Positions 1 through 8,462 of a DNA stretch of 10,001 nt are shown one piece after another. The notes under the pieces were generated by a model. The model was given only the letters and a program-made list of their open reading frames with translations, was not told the origin of the DNA and did no database searches. The position numbers were made by a program, and so were the translations under genes. Location of the stretch: the NCBI GenBank assembly GCA_030044485.1, contig JASHVQ010000054.1, positions 1 to 10,001 on the forward strand, written 5' to 3'. The DNA comes from Methylovirgula sp. (GTDB lineage Bacteria > Pseudomonadota > Alphaproteobacteria > Rhizobiales > Beijerinckiaceae). Position 1 is the first letter of the stretch. Each line of letters opens with the position of its first letter.

Positions 1-2061
<2,061 letters not shown>

Positions 2062-2116
2062 CTAGCAGGAGCGCGCGGCAGCGTCAGCGAACCCGGAGCG
2101 CAGAGCGCCGCGCAGA

Positions 2117-2145
2117 TTGATCTCGATTGCCGCACAAGCTATATT
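2117..2145 (+). promoter_or_regulatory. Putative sigma-70-type promoter of modA
   Basis: A -35-like TTGATC (2117-2122) is separated by exactly 17 bp from a -10-like TATATT (2140-2145), a one-mismatch match to TATAAT. Transcription would start near 2152, giving a leader of about 30 nt before the modA ATG. The -10 lies in the left arm of the inverted repeat at 2137-2160, so a protein bound there would block RNA polymerase. The boxes are seen directly; promoter activity is inferred. Confidence 0.55.
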
Positions 2146-2160
2146 GCAGAAGATATAGCT
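2137..2160. promoter_or_regulatory. Putative ModE-type operator (Mo-box) in front of modA
   Basis: A perfect inverted repeat has arms AGCTATAT (2137-2144) and ATATAGCT (2153-2160) with an 8-nt spacer. From memory, Mo-boxes bound by the molybdate-responsive regulator ModE follow the pattern CGnTATAT-N8-ATATAnCG. This site matches the core and the spacing, differing only at the outermost C/G of each arm. It overlaps the predicted -10 and ends 21 nt before the modA start. This fits repression of molybdate uptake when molybdenum is sufficient. No modE gene is visible in the window, so the regulator is inferred. Confidence 0.6.
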
Positions 2161-2181
2161 GCTCCATGCGGATGGGGGAAT

Positions 2182-2979
2182 ATGCGCGTTTGCTTACGAG
2201 GCGCGAAAGCGCCGCTTTGCGTCCTTTTCGCCGGCCTTTTGCTGCTGCCGCAAGCGGTGGCGGCGCAAACGGCCTCGGGCGACAAGCTTATCGTTTTTGC
2301 CGCCGCCAGCATGCAGACGGCGCTCGATGCGATCGCCCCGCTTTTCGCCAAAGAGAGCGGCGCGCAGCCCCGCATTTCCTACGGCTCATCGGCAATTCTC
2401 GCCAAACAGATCGAACAGGGCGCACCGGCCGAGGTCTTCATTTCGGCCGACGTCAAGTGGATGGACGATCTCGAGGCAAAGAAGCTCATCGTGCCTGTGA
2501 CGCGGCGCAACCTCCTCGGCAATTCGCTCGTCCTCGTCGAACCGGCCGATCAGCAGGCGGCTCTGAAGATCGGCCCGGGATTCGATCTCGCGGGCGCCAC
2601 GGGGGATGGCAAGCTTGCGGTTTGCACGGTCGAGTCATGCCCGGCCGGCATTTATGCGAAGGAAGCCCTGCAGAAACTTGGCGTCTGGGATGGCGTTGCG
2701 CCGAAACTCGCGCAGGCCGCCAATGTGCGCGCCGCTTTGAGCCTCGTCGCGCGCGGCGAGGCTAAATTCGGCATCGTCTACGGAACCGACGCCAAGGCCG
2801 AGCCGAAGGTCAAAGTGGTCGACGTCTTCCCGGAGGCAACCCACAGCCCGATCGTCTATCCGGTTGCCGTCGTCGCCGGAGCGACGGATCCTTCCGCCGC
2901 CGCCTTCGTCGCCTTTTTAAGTTCGCCCGGTGCTGTGAAGATCTTGAAGGATCAGGGCTTCACGATCATCGCGCCATAG
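2182..2979 (+). CDS. modA: Molybdate ABC transporter periplasmic binding protein ModA
   Basis: ModA captures molybdate (or tungstate) in the periplasm and delivers it to the ModBC permease. The 265-residue product fits the family length. It starts with a Sec signal peptide (basic MRVCLRGAK, hydrophobic LCVLFAGLLLLPQAVA, cleavage near AVAA at 27-28). The mature N-terminus has the family signature LIVFAAASMQTALDAIA with ligand serine S43. Further ModA blocks are YGSSAILAKQIEQGAPAEVFISAD (about 67-90; S70 is the likely second ligand serine), LLGNSLVLV, PAGIYAKEAL, ANVRAALSLVARGEAKFGIVYGTDA and SPIVYPVAVV near the C-terminus. The start at 2182 is the only ATG that includes the signal peptide and has GGGGGA just upstream, although the spacing is short. 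The frame stays open far upstream, but that part is antisense to ligA. Cysteines C148 and C153 flank the segment before PAGIY. No modB or modC follows. Confidence 0.92.
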   Translation: MRVCLRGAKAPLCVLFAGLLLLPQAVAAQTASGDKLIVFAAASMQTALDAIAPLFAKESGAQPRISYGSSAILAKQIEQGAPAEVFISADVKWMDDLEAKKLIVPVTRRNLLGNSLVLVEPADQQAALKIGPGFDLAGATGDGKLAVCTVESCPAGIYAKEALQKLGVWDGVAPKLAQAANVRAALSLVARGEAKFGIVYGTDAKAEPKVKVVDVFPEATHSPIVYPVAVVAGATDPSAAAFVAFLSSPGAVKILKDQGFTIIAP

Positions 2980-2992
2980 GGCGGCGCCTCCT

Positions 2993-3008
2993 CGGCGGCA
3001 CGCCGCCG
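2993..3008. terminator. GC-rich hairpin between convergent modA and the small secreted-protein gene
   Basis: A perfect 6-bp stem CGGCGG / CCGCCG with a CACG loop starts 13 nt after the modA stop codon. It lies in the 80-bp gap between two converging genes, where a terminator is expected. There is no T-tract on either strand, so an intrinsic terminator is only weakly supported. The rest of the gap shows nothing recognisable. Confidence 0.25.
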
Positions 3009-3059
3009 CGAGAGCTTCACGCGATCCCGCAGAAGTTCGCGGCGGCGCAAAGTCCGTTG

Positions 3060-3329
3060 CTAATAATTCGGCCAGCAATGCGCGCCGTAGGGGCCGAGAT
3101 GGAATCCGGGAGGACAGGGGCGAATGCCGCCTCCCCAATAGCCGCCCCATTGGCCGCCCGGCCGACAATGGCCGTAAGGCCCGCGATGCCCGTAAGGACC
3201 GCAGCCGCCGTAGACCAGGGTCAGATGCGGGCCGGCCGCGTCATTGAGATTGGCGAGCGGAACGGCGCCCGCGCTTCCTCCTGCCGTCAATGCGGCGGCA
3301 ATCATGATTGGAATAATCCCTTTCAGCAT
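3060..3329 (-). CDS. Small secreted Gly/Cys-rich protein, GCG/CRPN-type
   Basis: This predicts an 89-residue exported protein of unknown function. The N-terminus MLKGIIPIMIAAALTAGGSAGA is a signal peptide. The mature part carries GGCGPYGHRGPYGHCRPG (residues 41-58), close to the GCG...CRPN segment of small low-complexity secreted proteins common in Hyphomicrobiales (NCBI naming, from memory: 'GCG_CRPN prefix-to-repeats domain'). Four cysteines (43, 55, 72, 85) fall in two similar units, C-x-P-x2-H-x-GPYG-(x)-HC-x-P, the second ending CWPN. A Gly/Trp/Tyr-rich linker joins them. The ATG at 3329 was chosen because GGAG lies 7 nt upstream and the signal peptide begins there; an open extension to 3431 adds only unconvincing residues. 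The gene is convergent with modA and divergent from ddlB. No function should be assigned. Confidence 0.8.
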   Translation of the reverse strand: MLKGIIPIMIAAALTAGGSAGAVPLANLNDAAGPHLTLVYGGCGPYGHRGPYGHCRPGGQWGGYWGGGIRPCPPGFHLGPYGAHCWPNY

Positions 3330-3362
3330 GGGCAGTCTCCAAATCTTTGTCTTATGATCGTT

Positions 3363-3388
3363 GCTCCGCGGAGCCGGCCGCGAGGCCG
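3363..3388. repeat. Two adjacent GC-rich palindromes in the leader of the small secreted-protein gene
   Basis: A perfect 12-bp palindrome GCTCCGCGGAGC (3363-3374) is followed at once by a hairpin with arms CGGCC (3375-3379) and GGCCG (3384-3388) around a GCGA loop. They lie 33-59 nt upstream of the minus-strand start codon at 3329, inside the 249-bp divergent gap 3330-3578. They could fold in the 5' leader of that transcript or serve as a protein site. The rest of the gap must hold the promoters of both genes, but I could not pick out a convincing -35/-10 pair for either. Confidence 0.4.
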
Positions 3389-3578
3389 TGCCCCAAGCGG
3401 ATCTCGACAATAGCGGCGTCACGCCCCGCACGTAAATCCCGGCATTGAGCTTCGATCCAAATCAGGTGCTTGCATTAAGATTCTCACATTATGGATGCGG
3501 GCATTCGCAGAGCCGCAATGACGAGCGCCGTGCTCCTCATAGTCGCGGCCTGCGAAGCCAAGATGACGGAAGGTTTTG

Positions 3579-4502
3579 ATGCGCAAACGCGTTGCGGTGC
3601 TGATGGGCGGCTTCTCGGCAGAACGCGAAGTGTCGCTGAGTTCAGGCGAGGCCTGCGCCAAGGCGCTCGAAGCCCAAGGCTTCGACGTCACGCGCCTCGA
3701 TGTCGACCGTAACGTCGCCGCCGCGCTCGCCAAGCTGCGCCCCGACGTCGCCTTCAACGCCCTGCATGGACCCTATGGCGAAGACGGCATCATTCAGGGC
3801 GTCCTCGAAATGCTGCAAATTCCCTACACGCATTCGGGCGTGCTGGCCTCGGCGCTCGCCATGCACAAGCCGCGCGCCAAAGACGTGCTGAAAGCCGCCG
3901 GCATTCCCGTCCCCGAAAGCTTGGTGACCGACCGCTTCACGGCATCGAAGGCGCATGCGCTCCCCCCGCCCTATGTCATTAAGCCGCTCGCCGAAGGCTC
4001 ATCCTATGGCGTCCTCATCGTCAAGGAAGACCGGCGCCTTCCGCCCCAGGAGCTGACCCGCGAAGACTGGCGGTTTGGCGACCAAGTGATGGTCGAGCGC
4101 TACGTCGCCGGCCGCGAACTTACCTGCGCGGTGATTGGCGAGAAAGCCCATGCCGTCATCGAAATCAAGGCCGCCGACGGCGGCTGGTACGACTATAATG
4201 CCAAATATGCCAAGGGCGGTTCGATCCACGTCCTTCCGGCGAATCTTAAAGAAAATATTTACCGCTTTGTCCAAGAGTTGACCCTCAGGGCGCATAGGGC
4301 GCTGGGATGTCGTGGCGTGAGCCGCGCCGACTTCCGTTATGACGACCGCCCCGCAGGTACGGGCGAACTCGTCATTCTGGAAGTCAATACGCAGCCCGGC
4401 ATGACCGAGACATCTCTCGTGCCCGAAATCGCGGCACATGCCGGCCTGTCGTTCGGTGAGCTCGTAAGATGGATGGTGGAAGACGCCTCCTGCTGCCGGT
4501 GA
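3579..4502 (+). CDS. ddlB: D-alanine--D-alanine ligase
   Basis: Ddl is a cytoplasmic ATP-grasp enzyme that joins two D-alanines into the dipeptide later added by MurF to the peptidoglycan precursor. The 307-residue product has the family length. The N-terminal domain shows VAVLMGGFSAEREVSLSSG with the conserved Glu15 and the Ser/Glu substrate-side residues, then NALHGPYGEDGIIQG. The ATP-grasp core shows VIKPLAEGSSYGV, where many homologues have KPxxEGSSVGV. The C-terminal domain has CRGVSRADFRYD and the metal- and substrate-binding signature ILEVNTQPGMTETSLVPEIA. The ATG at 3579 has GGAAGG 5 nt upstream; a TTG directly before it is a less likely start. It appears to open a new transcription unit here, because the neighbour on its left is divergent rather than murB. 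It overlaps ftsQ by 34 nt. Confidence 0.96.
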   Translation: MRKRVAVLMGGFSAEREVSLSSGEACAKALEAQGFDVTRLDVDRNVAAALAKLRPDVAFNALHGPYGEDGIIQGVLEMLQIPYTHSGVLASALAMHKPRAKDVLKAAGIPVPESLVTDRFTASKAHALPPPYVIKPLAEGSSYGVLIVKEDRRLPPQELTREDWRFGDQVMVERYVAGRELTCAVIGEKAHAVIEIKAADGGWYDYNAKYAKGGSIHVLPANLKENIYRFVQELTLRAHRALGCRGVSRADFRYDDRPAGTGELVILEVNTQPGMTETSLVPEIAAHAGLSFGELVRWMVEDASCCR

Positions 4503-5431
4503 AGGAGGTCTTTTCAACTCCGCCCTCCTCGCCGGCCCACGTCGGAACTTCGAGCATGGCTTTGCGCGCCGGAGCCGCGCATCGCCGGCCGCGTCTGCGG
4601 CGCGCGCCGCCGTCCCTCTTGGCCCGCGGCCTTGCATTGCTCACCGCACGCGGCTCCGGAGCAGCCGTTGCCTTGGCGCTGATCGCCGCCGTGGGGTGTT
4701 ACGGAGTAACGCTCGACGGCAGATACGCGGCCTTTGTCGCCTCGCAAGGGACGATTCCGGATTTCCTGGCGCGCACGGCGGGCTTCGGCATCAAAGGCAT
4801 CGCGATCTCCGGATTGCATGAGCTTTCGAACCGAGAGATTCTTGCGGCGGCCGACATCGGCCACGCAGATTCCCTGCCCTTTCTCGACGTCACCAAGCTG
4901 CGCGCCAGACTTGTCGCCTTGCCGCTCGTCAAGGACGCGAGCGTCAGCAAACTTTACCCGAACCGGGTGATGATCGAGATCGCGGAGCGCCAGCCTTTCG
5001 CGCTCTGGCAGAAGGACGGGGCCGTCAAAATCATCGCCGCCGACGGCATGCCGATCACCGTGCCCGACGCAGCGCATTTCACCGACCTGCCGCTCGTGGT
5101 TGGCGATGGCGCCAATGCGCGGATCGGCGAATATCTCGCGCTTCTGAAGGCCGCGGGCAGCCTGCGTCCGCGGATCAGGGCCGGCATGTTGATCGCCGAG
5201 CGGCGCTGGACCCTGAAGATGACGAACGGCGTGGAAGTCGCCCTGCCCGAGCTCGGCGCTCCCGCGGCGGTCGCCGAGCTCGTAAAACTGCAGCAGCGCC
5301 ACGGCGTGCTCGACAAAGACATCGTCTCGCTCGATCTGCGCTTTCCCGGACGGCTGATCGCCCGGCTTCCCGATGCGACGCGCGCCCGTCTCGACGCGGA
5401 GGCCTCGACCGCCAAAGGCAGCCAGACATGA
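4469..5431 (+). CDS. ftsQ: Cell division protein FtsQ
   Basis: FtsQ is a single-pass inner-membrane divisome protein that connects early (FtsA/FtsZ) and late (FtsB/L, FtsW/I) components. The 320-residue product has a basic, proline-rich cytoplasmic N-terminus (about 1-60) and one membrane helix at about 63-83 (GSGAAVALALIAAVGCYGVTL). A periplasmic POTRA domain follows at about 104-173 (IKGIAISGLHELSNREIL ... LPLVKDASVSKLYPNRVMIEI), then the FtsQ domain beginning AERQPFALWQKDG. I chose the ATG at 4469 because the MDGGRR start resembles other Hyphomicrobiales FtsQ proteins and GGTGAG lies 8 nt upstream, although this overlaps ddlB by 34 nt. The ATG at 4556 is the alternative. The stop overlaps the ftsA start (ATGA), implying translational coupling. 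Confidence 0.93.
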   Translation: MDGGRRLLLPVKEVFSTPPSSPAHVGTSSMALRAGAAHRRPRLRRAPPSLLARGLALLTARGSGAAVALALIAAVGCYGVTLDGRYAAFVASQGTIPDFLARTAGFGIKGIAISGLHELSNREILAAADIGHADSLPFLDVTKLRARLVALPLVKDASVSKLYPNRVMIEIAERQPFALWQKDGAVKIIAADGMPITVPDAAHFTDLPLVVGDGANARIGEYLALLKAAGSLRPRIRAGMLIAERRWTLKMTNGVEVALPELGAPAAVAELVKLQQRHGVLDKDIVSLDLRFPGRLIARLPDATRARLDAEASTAKGSQT

Positions 5432-6747
5432 GCGCACGCATGCAGCCGCCGCGCATGCGCGCCCTTCCGATGCGCAAGAGCGCGCTGCTCTGCGCGCTCG
5501 ACATCGGCACGTCGAAAATCGTCTGCCTCATCGCCCGCCTCGACCCGATCGACTCATTCGAGTCCTTGCGGCGGCGCACGCACCGTTGCCGCGTGCTCGG
5601 CATCGGCCATCAGCGCTCGGCGGGAATGAAGGGCGGCACCGTCGTCGATCTCGATCAGGCGGAGGGCGCGATCCGGCGCGCCGTCGATGCCGCCGAACGC
5701 ATGGCCGGCGTGCAGGCGGAAAGCGCCATCATCAACGTCACCGGCGGGCGCATCGGCTCGCAACTCTACAACGCTCGCGTCGAAATCGGCGGGCGCGCCG
5801 TCAACGAAGCCAACATCCAGCAGGTGCTCGAAGCTTGCGCGGCACGCACCGAGCAGCAAGGCAAGGCGGTGCTGCATTCGCTGCCGACCGGATTTTCGCT
5901 GGGCGACACACGCAACATCCGTGACCCGCGCGGCATGATCGGCGACGCGCTCGGGGCCGACATGCATGTTGTGAGCTGCGATGCGACCGTGGCGCGCAAT
6001 TTGATGCTCGCCGTCGAGCGCTGTCACCTGTCGATCGGCGGCATGGTCGCAACGCCCTACGCCGCGGGCCTCGCGGCGCTCGTCGACGACGAGGCGGACC
6101 TCGGCACGACCCTCATCGACATGGGCGGCGGCACGACTTCGATAGGTATTTTCGCGGGCGGCAGTCTCGTGCATGTCGACGCCCTGGCGATCGGCGGCAA
6201 TCATGTGACGTTCGACATTGCGCGCGGCCTGAACACCAGGCTGGCGGATGCCGAACGGCTGAAGACGCTTTACGGCGCCTGCCTGTCCTCTTTCTCGGAC
6301 GAGCGCGAGACAATCGCCATCGCACCGACCGGCGAGGATGGCGAGCAGCCGATTCACGTGCCGAAATCGCAGCTCTTGCGGATCATACGGCCGCGGGTCG
6401 AGGAGATCCTCGAACTCATCCGCGAGCGGCTCAAAAGCGCGGGCGTGGCCGGCAATTCGTCTTCGCGCATCATCTTAACGGGCGGCGCCAGTCAATTGAC
6501 CGGCATGCCCGAAGCTGCCAAGCAGATCCTCTCGGGCCAGATCCGGATCGGCCGTCCTTTGGGCATCCAGGGCCTGCCGGAATCGGCCAAAAACCCCAGC
6601 TTTTCCGCGGCGGTAGGCCTTCTTGTCTATCCTCAGGCCGCGAAGATCGAATATTTCCGGCCCGGCCGGCGGTCGGTCGAGGCCGCGGCCACGGGAACCG
6701 GAGGGTATATGGCCCGTGTCGGGCAATGGTTGAGAGAAAGCTTTTAG
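5428..6747 (+). CDS. ftsA: Cell division protein FtsA
   Basis: FtsA is an actin-like ATPase that tethers FtsZ filaments to the inner membrane and recruits later divisome proteins. The 439-residue product has the actin-fold phosphate-1 motif ALDIGTSK (23-30) and a 1C subdomain around 85-170. The phosphate-2 motif is LIDMGGGTTSIGIF (D231, G233-235) and the adenosine motif is IILTGGASQLTGM (T351-G353). The C-terminal GGYMARVGQWLRESF is the amphipathic membrane-targeting helix expected in FtsA, preceded by a short linker. The start at 5428 overlaps the ftsQ stop by 4 nt, with AAAGGCAG about 8-14 nt upstream in the end of ftsQ. Later Mets at residues 5, 10 and 15 are possible but lack that coupling. 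It is followed by a strong inverted repeat before ftsZ. Confidence 0.96.
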   Translation: MSARMQPPRMRALPMRKSALLCALDIGTSKIVCLIARLDPIDSFESLRRRTHRCRVLGIGHQRSAGMKGGTVVDLDQAEGAIRRAVDAAERMAGVQAESAIINVTGGRIGSQLYNARVEIGGRAVNEANIQQVLEACAARTEQQGKAVLHSLPTGFSLGDTRNIRDPRGMIGDALGADMHVVSCDATVARNLMLAVERCHLSIGGMVATPYAAGLAALVDDEADLGTTLIDMGGGTTSIGIFAGGSLVHVDALAIGGNHVTFDIARGLNTRLADAERLKTLYGACLSSFSDERETIAIAPTGEDGEQPIHVPKSQLLRIIRPRVEEILELIRERLKSAGVAGNSSSRIILTGGASQLTGMPEAAKQILSGQIRIGRPLGIQGLPESAKNPSFSAAVGLLVYPQAAKIEYFRPGRRSVEAAATGTGGYMARVGQWLRESF

Positions 6748-6758
6748 TGGTATGGATC

Positions 6759-6786
6759 AACGAATCAGCGCGGCGGCTGATTCGTT
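6759..6786. terminator. Perfect 11-bp hairpin between ftsA and ftsZ (terminator, attenuator or operator)
   Basis: The arms AACGAATCAGC (6759-6769) and GCTGATTCGTT (6776-6786) are perfect reverse complements around a GCGGCG loop, and the sequence runs on to TTTT (6785-6788). It starts 11 nt after the ftsA stop codon. The form resembles a Rho-independent terminator with a short T-tract and could separate ftsZ expression from ftsQA. Each arm also contains a GANTC site, so a role as a methylation-sensitive protein-binding site is an alternative. The structure is seen; its function is inferred. Confidence 0.5.
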
Positions 6787-6809
6787 TTCCAGGCGTAAAT
6801 CTTTGATTC
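6762..6809. promoter_or_regulatory. Cluster of three GANTC (CcrM) sites upstream of ftsZ
   Basis: GAATC at 6762-6766 and GATTC at 6779-6783 and 6805-6809 lie 43-90 nt before the ftsZ start. GANTC is the target of the cell-cycle DNA methyltransferase CcrM in Alphaproteobacteria, and in Caulobacter ftsZ transcription is known to depend on CcrM methylation. Two of the three sites sit symmetrically in the arms of the ftsA-ftsZ hairpin. I could not find a convincing -35/-10 pair in this gap. A second small stem, GCGCC-TGGC-GGCGC (6817-6830), lies just before the ftsZ ribosome-binding site GAGAGG (6840-6845). Confidence 0.4.
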
Positions 6810-6851
6810 AACGCGGGCGCCTGGCGGCGCTCCAACGTCGAGAGGCCAGAC

Positions 6852-8462
6852 ATGTCGATCAATCTCAAAGCGCCTGAACTTCGGGAATTGAAGCCGCGTA
6901 TCATGGTTTGCGGCGTCGGAGGCGCCGGGGGCAACGCCGTCAACAATATGATCGTCTCGGGGCTGATCGGCGTCGATTTCGTCGTCGCCAATACCGATGC
7001 GCAGGCCCTGACATCCTCGCGCGCCGAACGCGTCATCCAGATGGGGCTGCAAGTGACCGGCGGTTTGGGAGCCGGCTCCCAGCCGGACGTCGGCCGCGCC
7101 TCGGCCGAGGAAGTGTTGGAAGAAATCCGCGATCATCTTTCCGGCGCGCACATGGTCTTCGTTACCGCCGGCATGGGCGGCGGCACCGGCACGGGGGCCG
7201 CGCCGATCATCGCCCGCATCGCGCGCGATCTCGGCATTCTCACGGTCGGCGTCGTCACCAAGCCGTTCCAGTTCGAGGGCATCCGCCGCATGCGGGTCGC
7301 CGAAGCCGGTATCGTCGAGCTGCAGAAATCCGTCGATACGCTGATCGTCATTCCCAACCAAAACCTGTTCCGCGTCGCCAACGAGAAGACGACCTTCGCC
7401 GACGCCTTCGCCATGGCCGATCAAGTGCTCTATTCGGGCGTCGCCTGCATCACCGATCTCATGGTGAAGGAAGGGCTGATCAACCTCGACTTTGCCGACG
7501 TCCGCGCGGTGATGCGCGAAATGGGCAAGGCGATGATGGGCACGGGCGAAGCCACCGGCGAAAAACGCGCCGTGCTTGCTGCCGAAGCGGCAATCGCCAA
7601 TCCGCTGCTCGACGAAGTCTCGATGAAGGGCGCCAAAGGCCTCCTCATCTCGATCACCGGCGGCAACGATTTGACGCTTTACGAAGTGGACGAGGCTGCA
7701 AGCCGCATCCGCCAGGAAGTCGACGAAGACGCCAACATCATTCTCGGCGCGACCTTCGACCAGAACCTCGATGGAATGGTGCGCGTCTCGGTCGTCGCAA
7801 CAGGAATTGACGCTGGCGAGCAAATGAACGATCTCGAAGCCGACGAGCCGCAGCTTGGTCAGTCTGCCGAGCGGCCGCGCAGCCATTATGCGCAGCGCGA
7901 GCCCGCCCCGGGTCCTATAGCGCGCGCGCCCGCCTATATCGAGCCGACGGCGGCGGCCCATTCCCACCTCGGATTGACGCGCGGCGTACAAGTGCAGCCG
8001 GTCTCGCCGCAACGCCATTTCAGCGAGCCGGCCGCCCCGCCGGCCAAGGACACCGAGCCGCATACCGGTCCCTTCATTCCGCCCGCTCCCGAGTCTCCCA
8101 TCGTCCGGCCGCAACGCATGCCGCAGATCGAAGACCTGCCCATGCCGGCACAAAAACAGATTCGCGCCCAGCGCGGACAGGGCGAGGCCCAGGACGCCAA
8201 GCGCCGCACGTTGCTCGAGCGGCTCGCCGCCTTCGGAACGAGCCGGCGCGACGATCCCCCGCCGCCGCGCGAGGCCAGGCCGCAGGTCCAGCCGCCGCGC
8301 CTCGCCCAGCCGAGCGCCGTGCATGCCGAATACGGCAAGCGCCCGATGCCGGCCGCCCGGCCGAGCCAACAAGCGCTCGACCCGCAAGGCCGCGTCACGC
8401 CGCGCGCCATGGAAGAAGATCAGCTCGAGATCCCGGCGTTCCTGCGCCGCCAGTCGAGCTGA
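6852..8462 (+). CDS. ftsZ: Cell division protein FtsZ
   Basis: FtsZ is the tubulin-like GTPase that polymerises into the cytokinetic ring. In the 536-residue product the GTPase domain starts near residue 13 ([19 protein letters not shown]). It carries the tubulin signature [12 protein letters not shown] (G109-G115) and the T7 synergy-loop residues N211, D213 and D216 (NLDFAD) needed for GTP hydrolysis between subunits. The C-terminal core ends near residue 320 (VVATGID). About 200 residues of Pro/Arg/Gln/Ala-rich, probably disordered linker follow. The last 12 residues, [12 protein letters not shown], are the conserved C-terminal peptide that binds FtsA and other partners. The start has GAGAGG 6 nt upstream. 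The product is much longer than E. coli FtsZ but of the long-linker type usual in Alphaproteobacteria. It is followed by bamD after a 250-bp gap, with no lpxC between them. Confidence 0.98.
   Translation: MSINLKAPELRELKPRIMVCGVGGAGGNAVNNMIVSGLIGVDFVVANTDAQALTSSRAERVIQMGLQVTGGLGAGSQPDVGRASAEEVLEEIRDHLSGAHMVFVTAGMGGGTGTGAAPIIARIARDLGILTVGVVTKPFQFEGIRRMRVAEAGIVELQKSVDTLIVIPNQNLFRVANEKTTFADAFAMADQVLYSGVACITDLMVKEGLINLDFADVRAVMREMGKAMMGTGEATGEKRAVLAAEAAIANPLLDEVSMKGAKGLLISITGGNDLTLYEVDEAASRIRQEVDEDANIILGATFDQNLDGMVRVSVVATGIDAGEQMNDLEADEPQLGQSAERPRSHYAQREPAPGPIARAPAYIEPTAAAHSHLGLTRGVQVQPVSPQRHFSEPAAPPAKDTEPHTGPFIPPAPESPIVRPQRMPQIEDLPMPAQKQIRAQRGQGEAQDAKRRTLLERLAAFGTSRRDDPPPPREARPQVQPPRLAQPSAVHAEYGKRPMPAARPSQQALDPQGRVTPRAMEEDQLEIPAFLRRQSS

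Noticed and set aside
2127..2765. Arg-rich 212-codon frame overlapping modA
   Set aside because: It is a shifted-frame shadow of modA with an unnatural Arg/Gly/Ala-rich composition.
3330..3431. Longer N-terminus (34 extra residues) for the small secreted protein
   Set aside because: The signal peptide and a GGAG ribosome-binding site both point to the start at 3329; the extension would bury the signal peptide.
3491..3712. Short plus-strand frame starting with a lipoprotein-like stretch (LLIVAAC)
   Set aside because: Most of it overlaps ddlB out of frame, it becomes Arg-rich, and it has no clear ribosome-binding site.
6796..6811. Possible CtrA box (TAAA-N7-TTCA) upstream of ftsZ
   Set aside because: Both half-sites deviate from TTAA-N7-TTAA, and in a short AT-richer patch such a match is expected by chance.
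6908..7810. 300-codon Arg-rich plus-strand frame inside ftsZ
   Set aside because: It is a frame-shifted shadow of ftsZ with low-complexity Arg/His composition.
6765..8387. 540-codon minus-strand open frame opposite ftsZ
   Set aside because: It mirrors the ftsZ coding frame in GC-rich DNA and has no domain signature.
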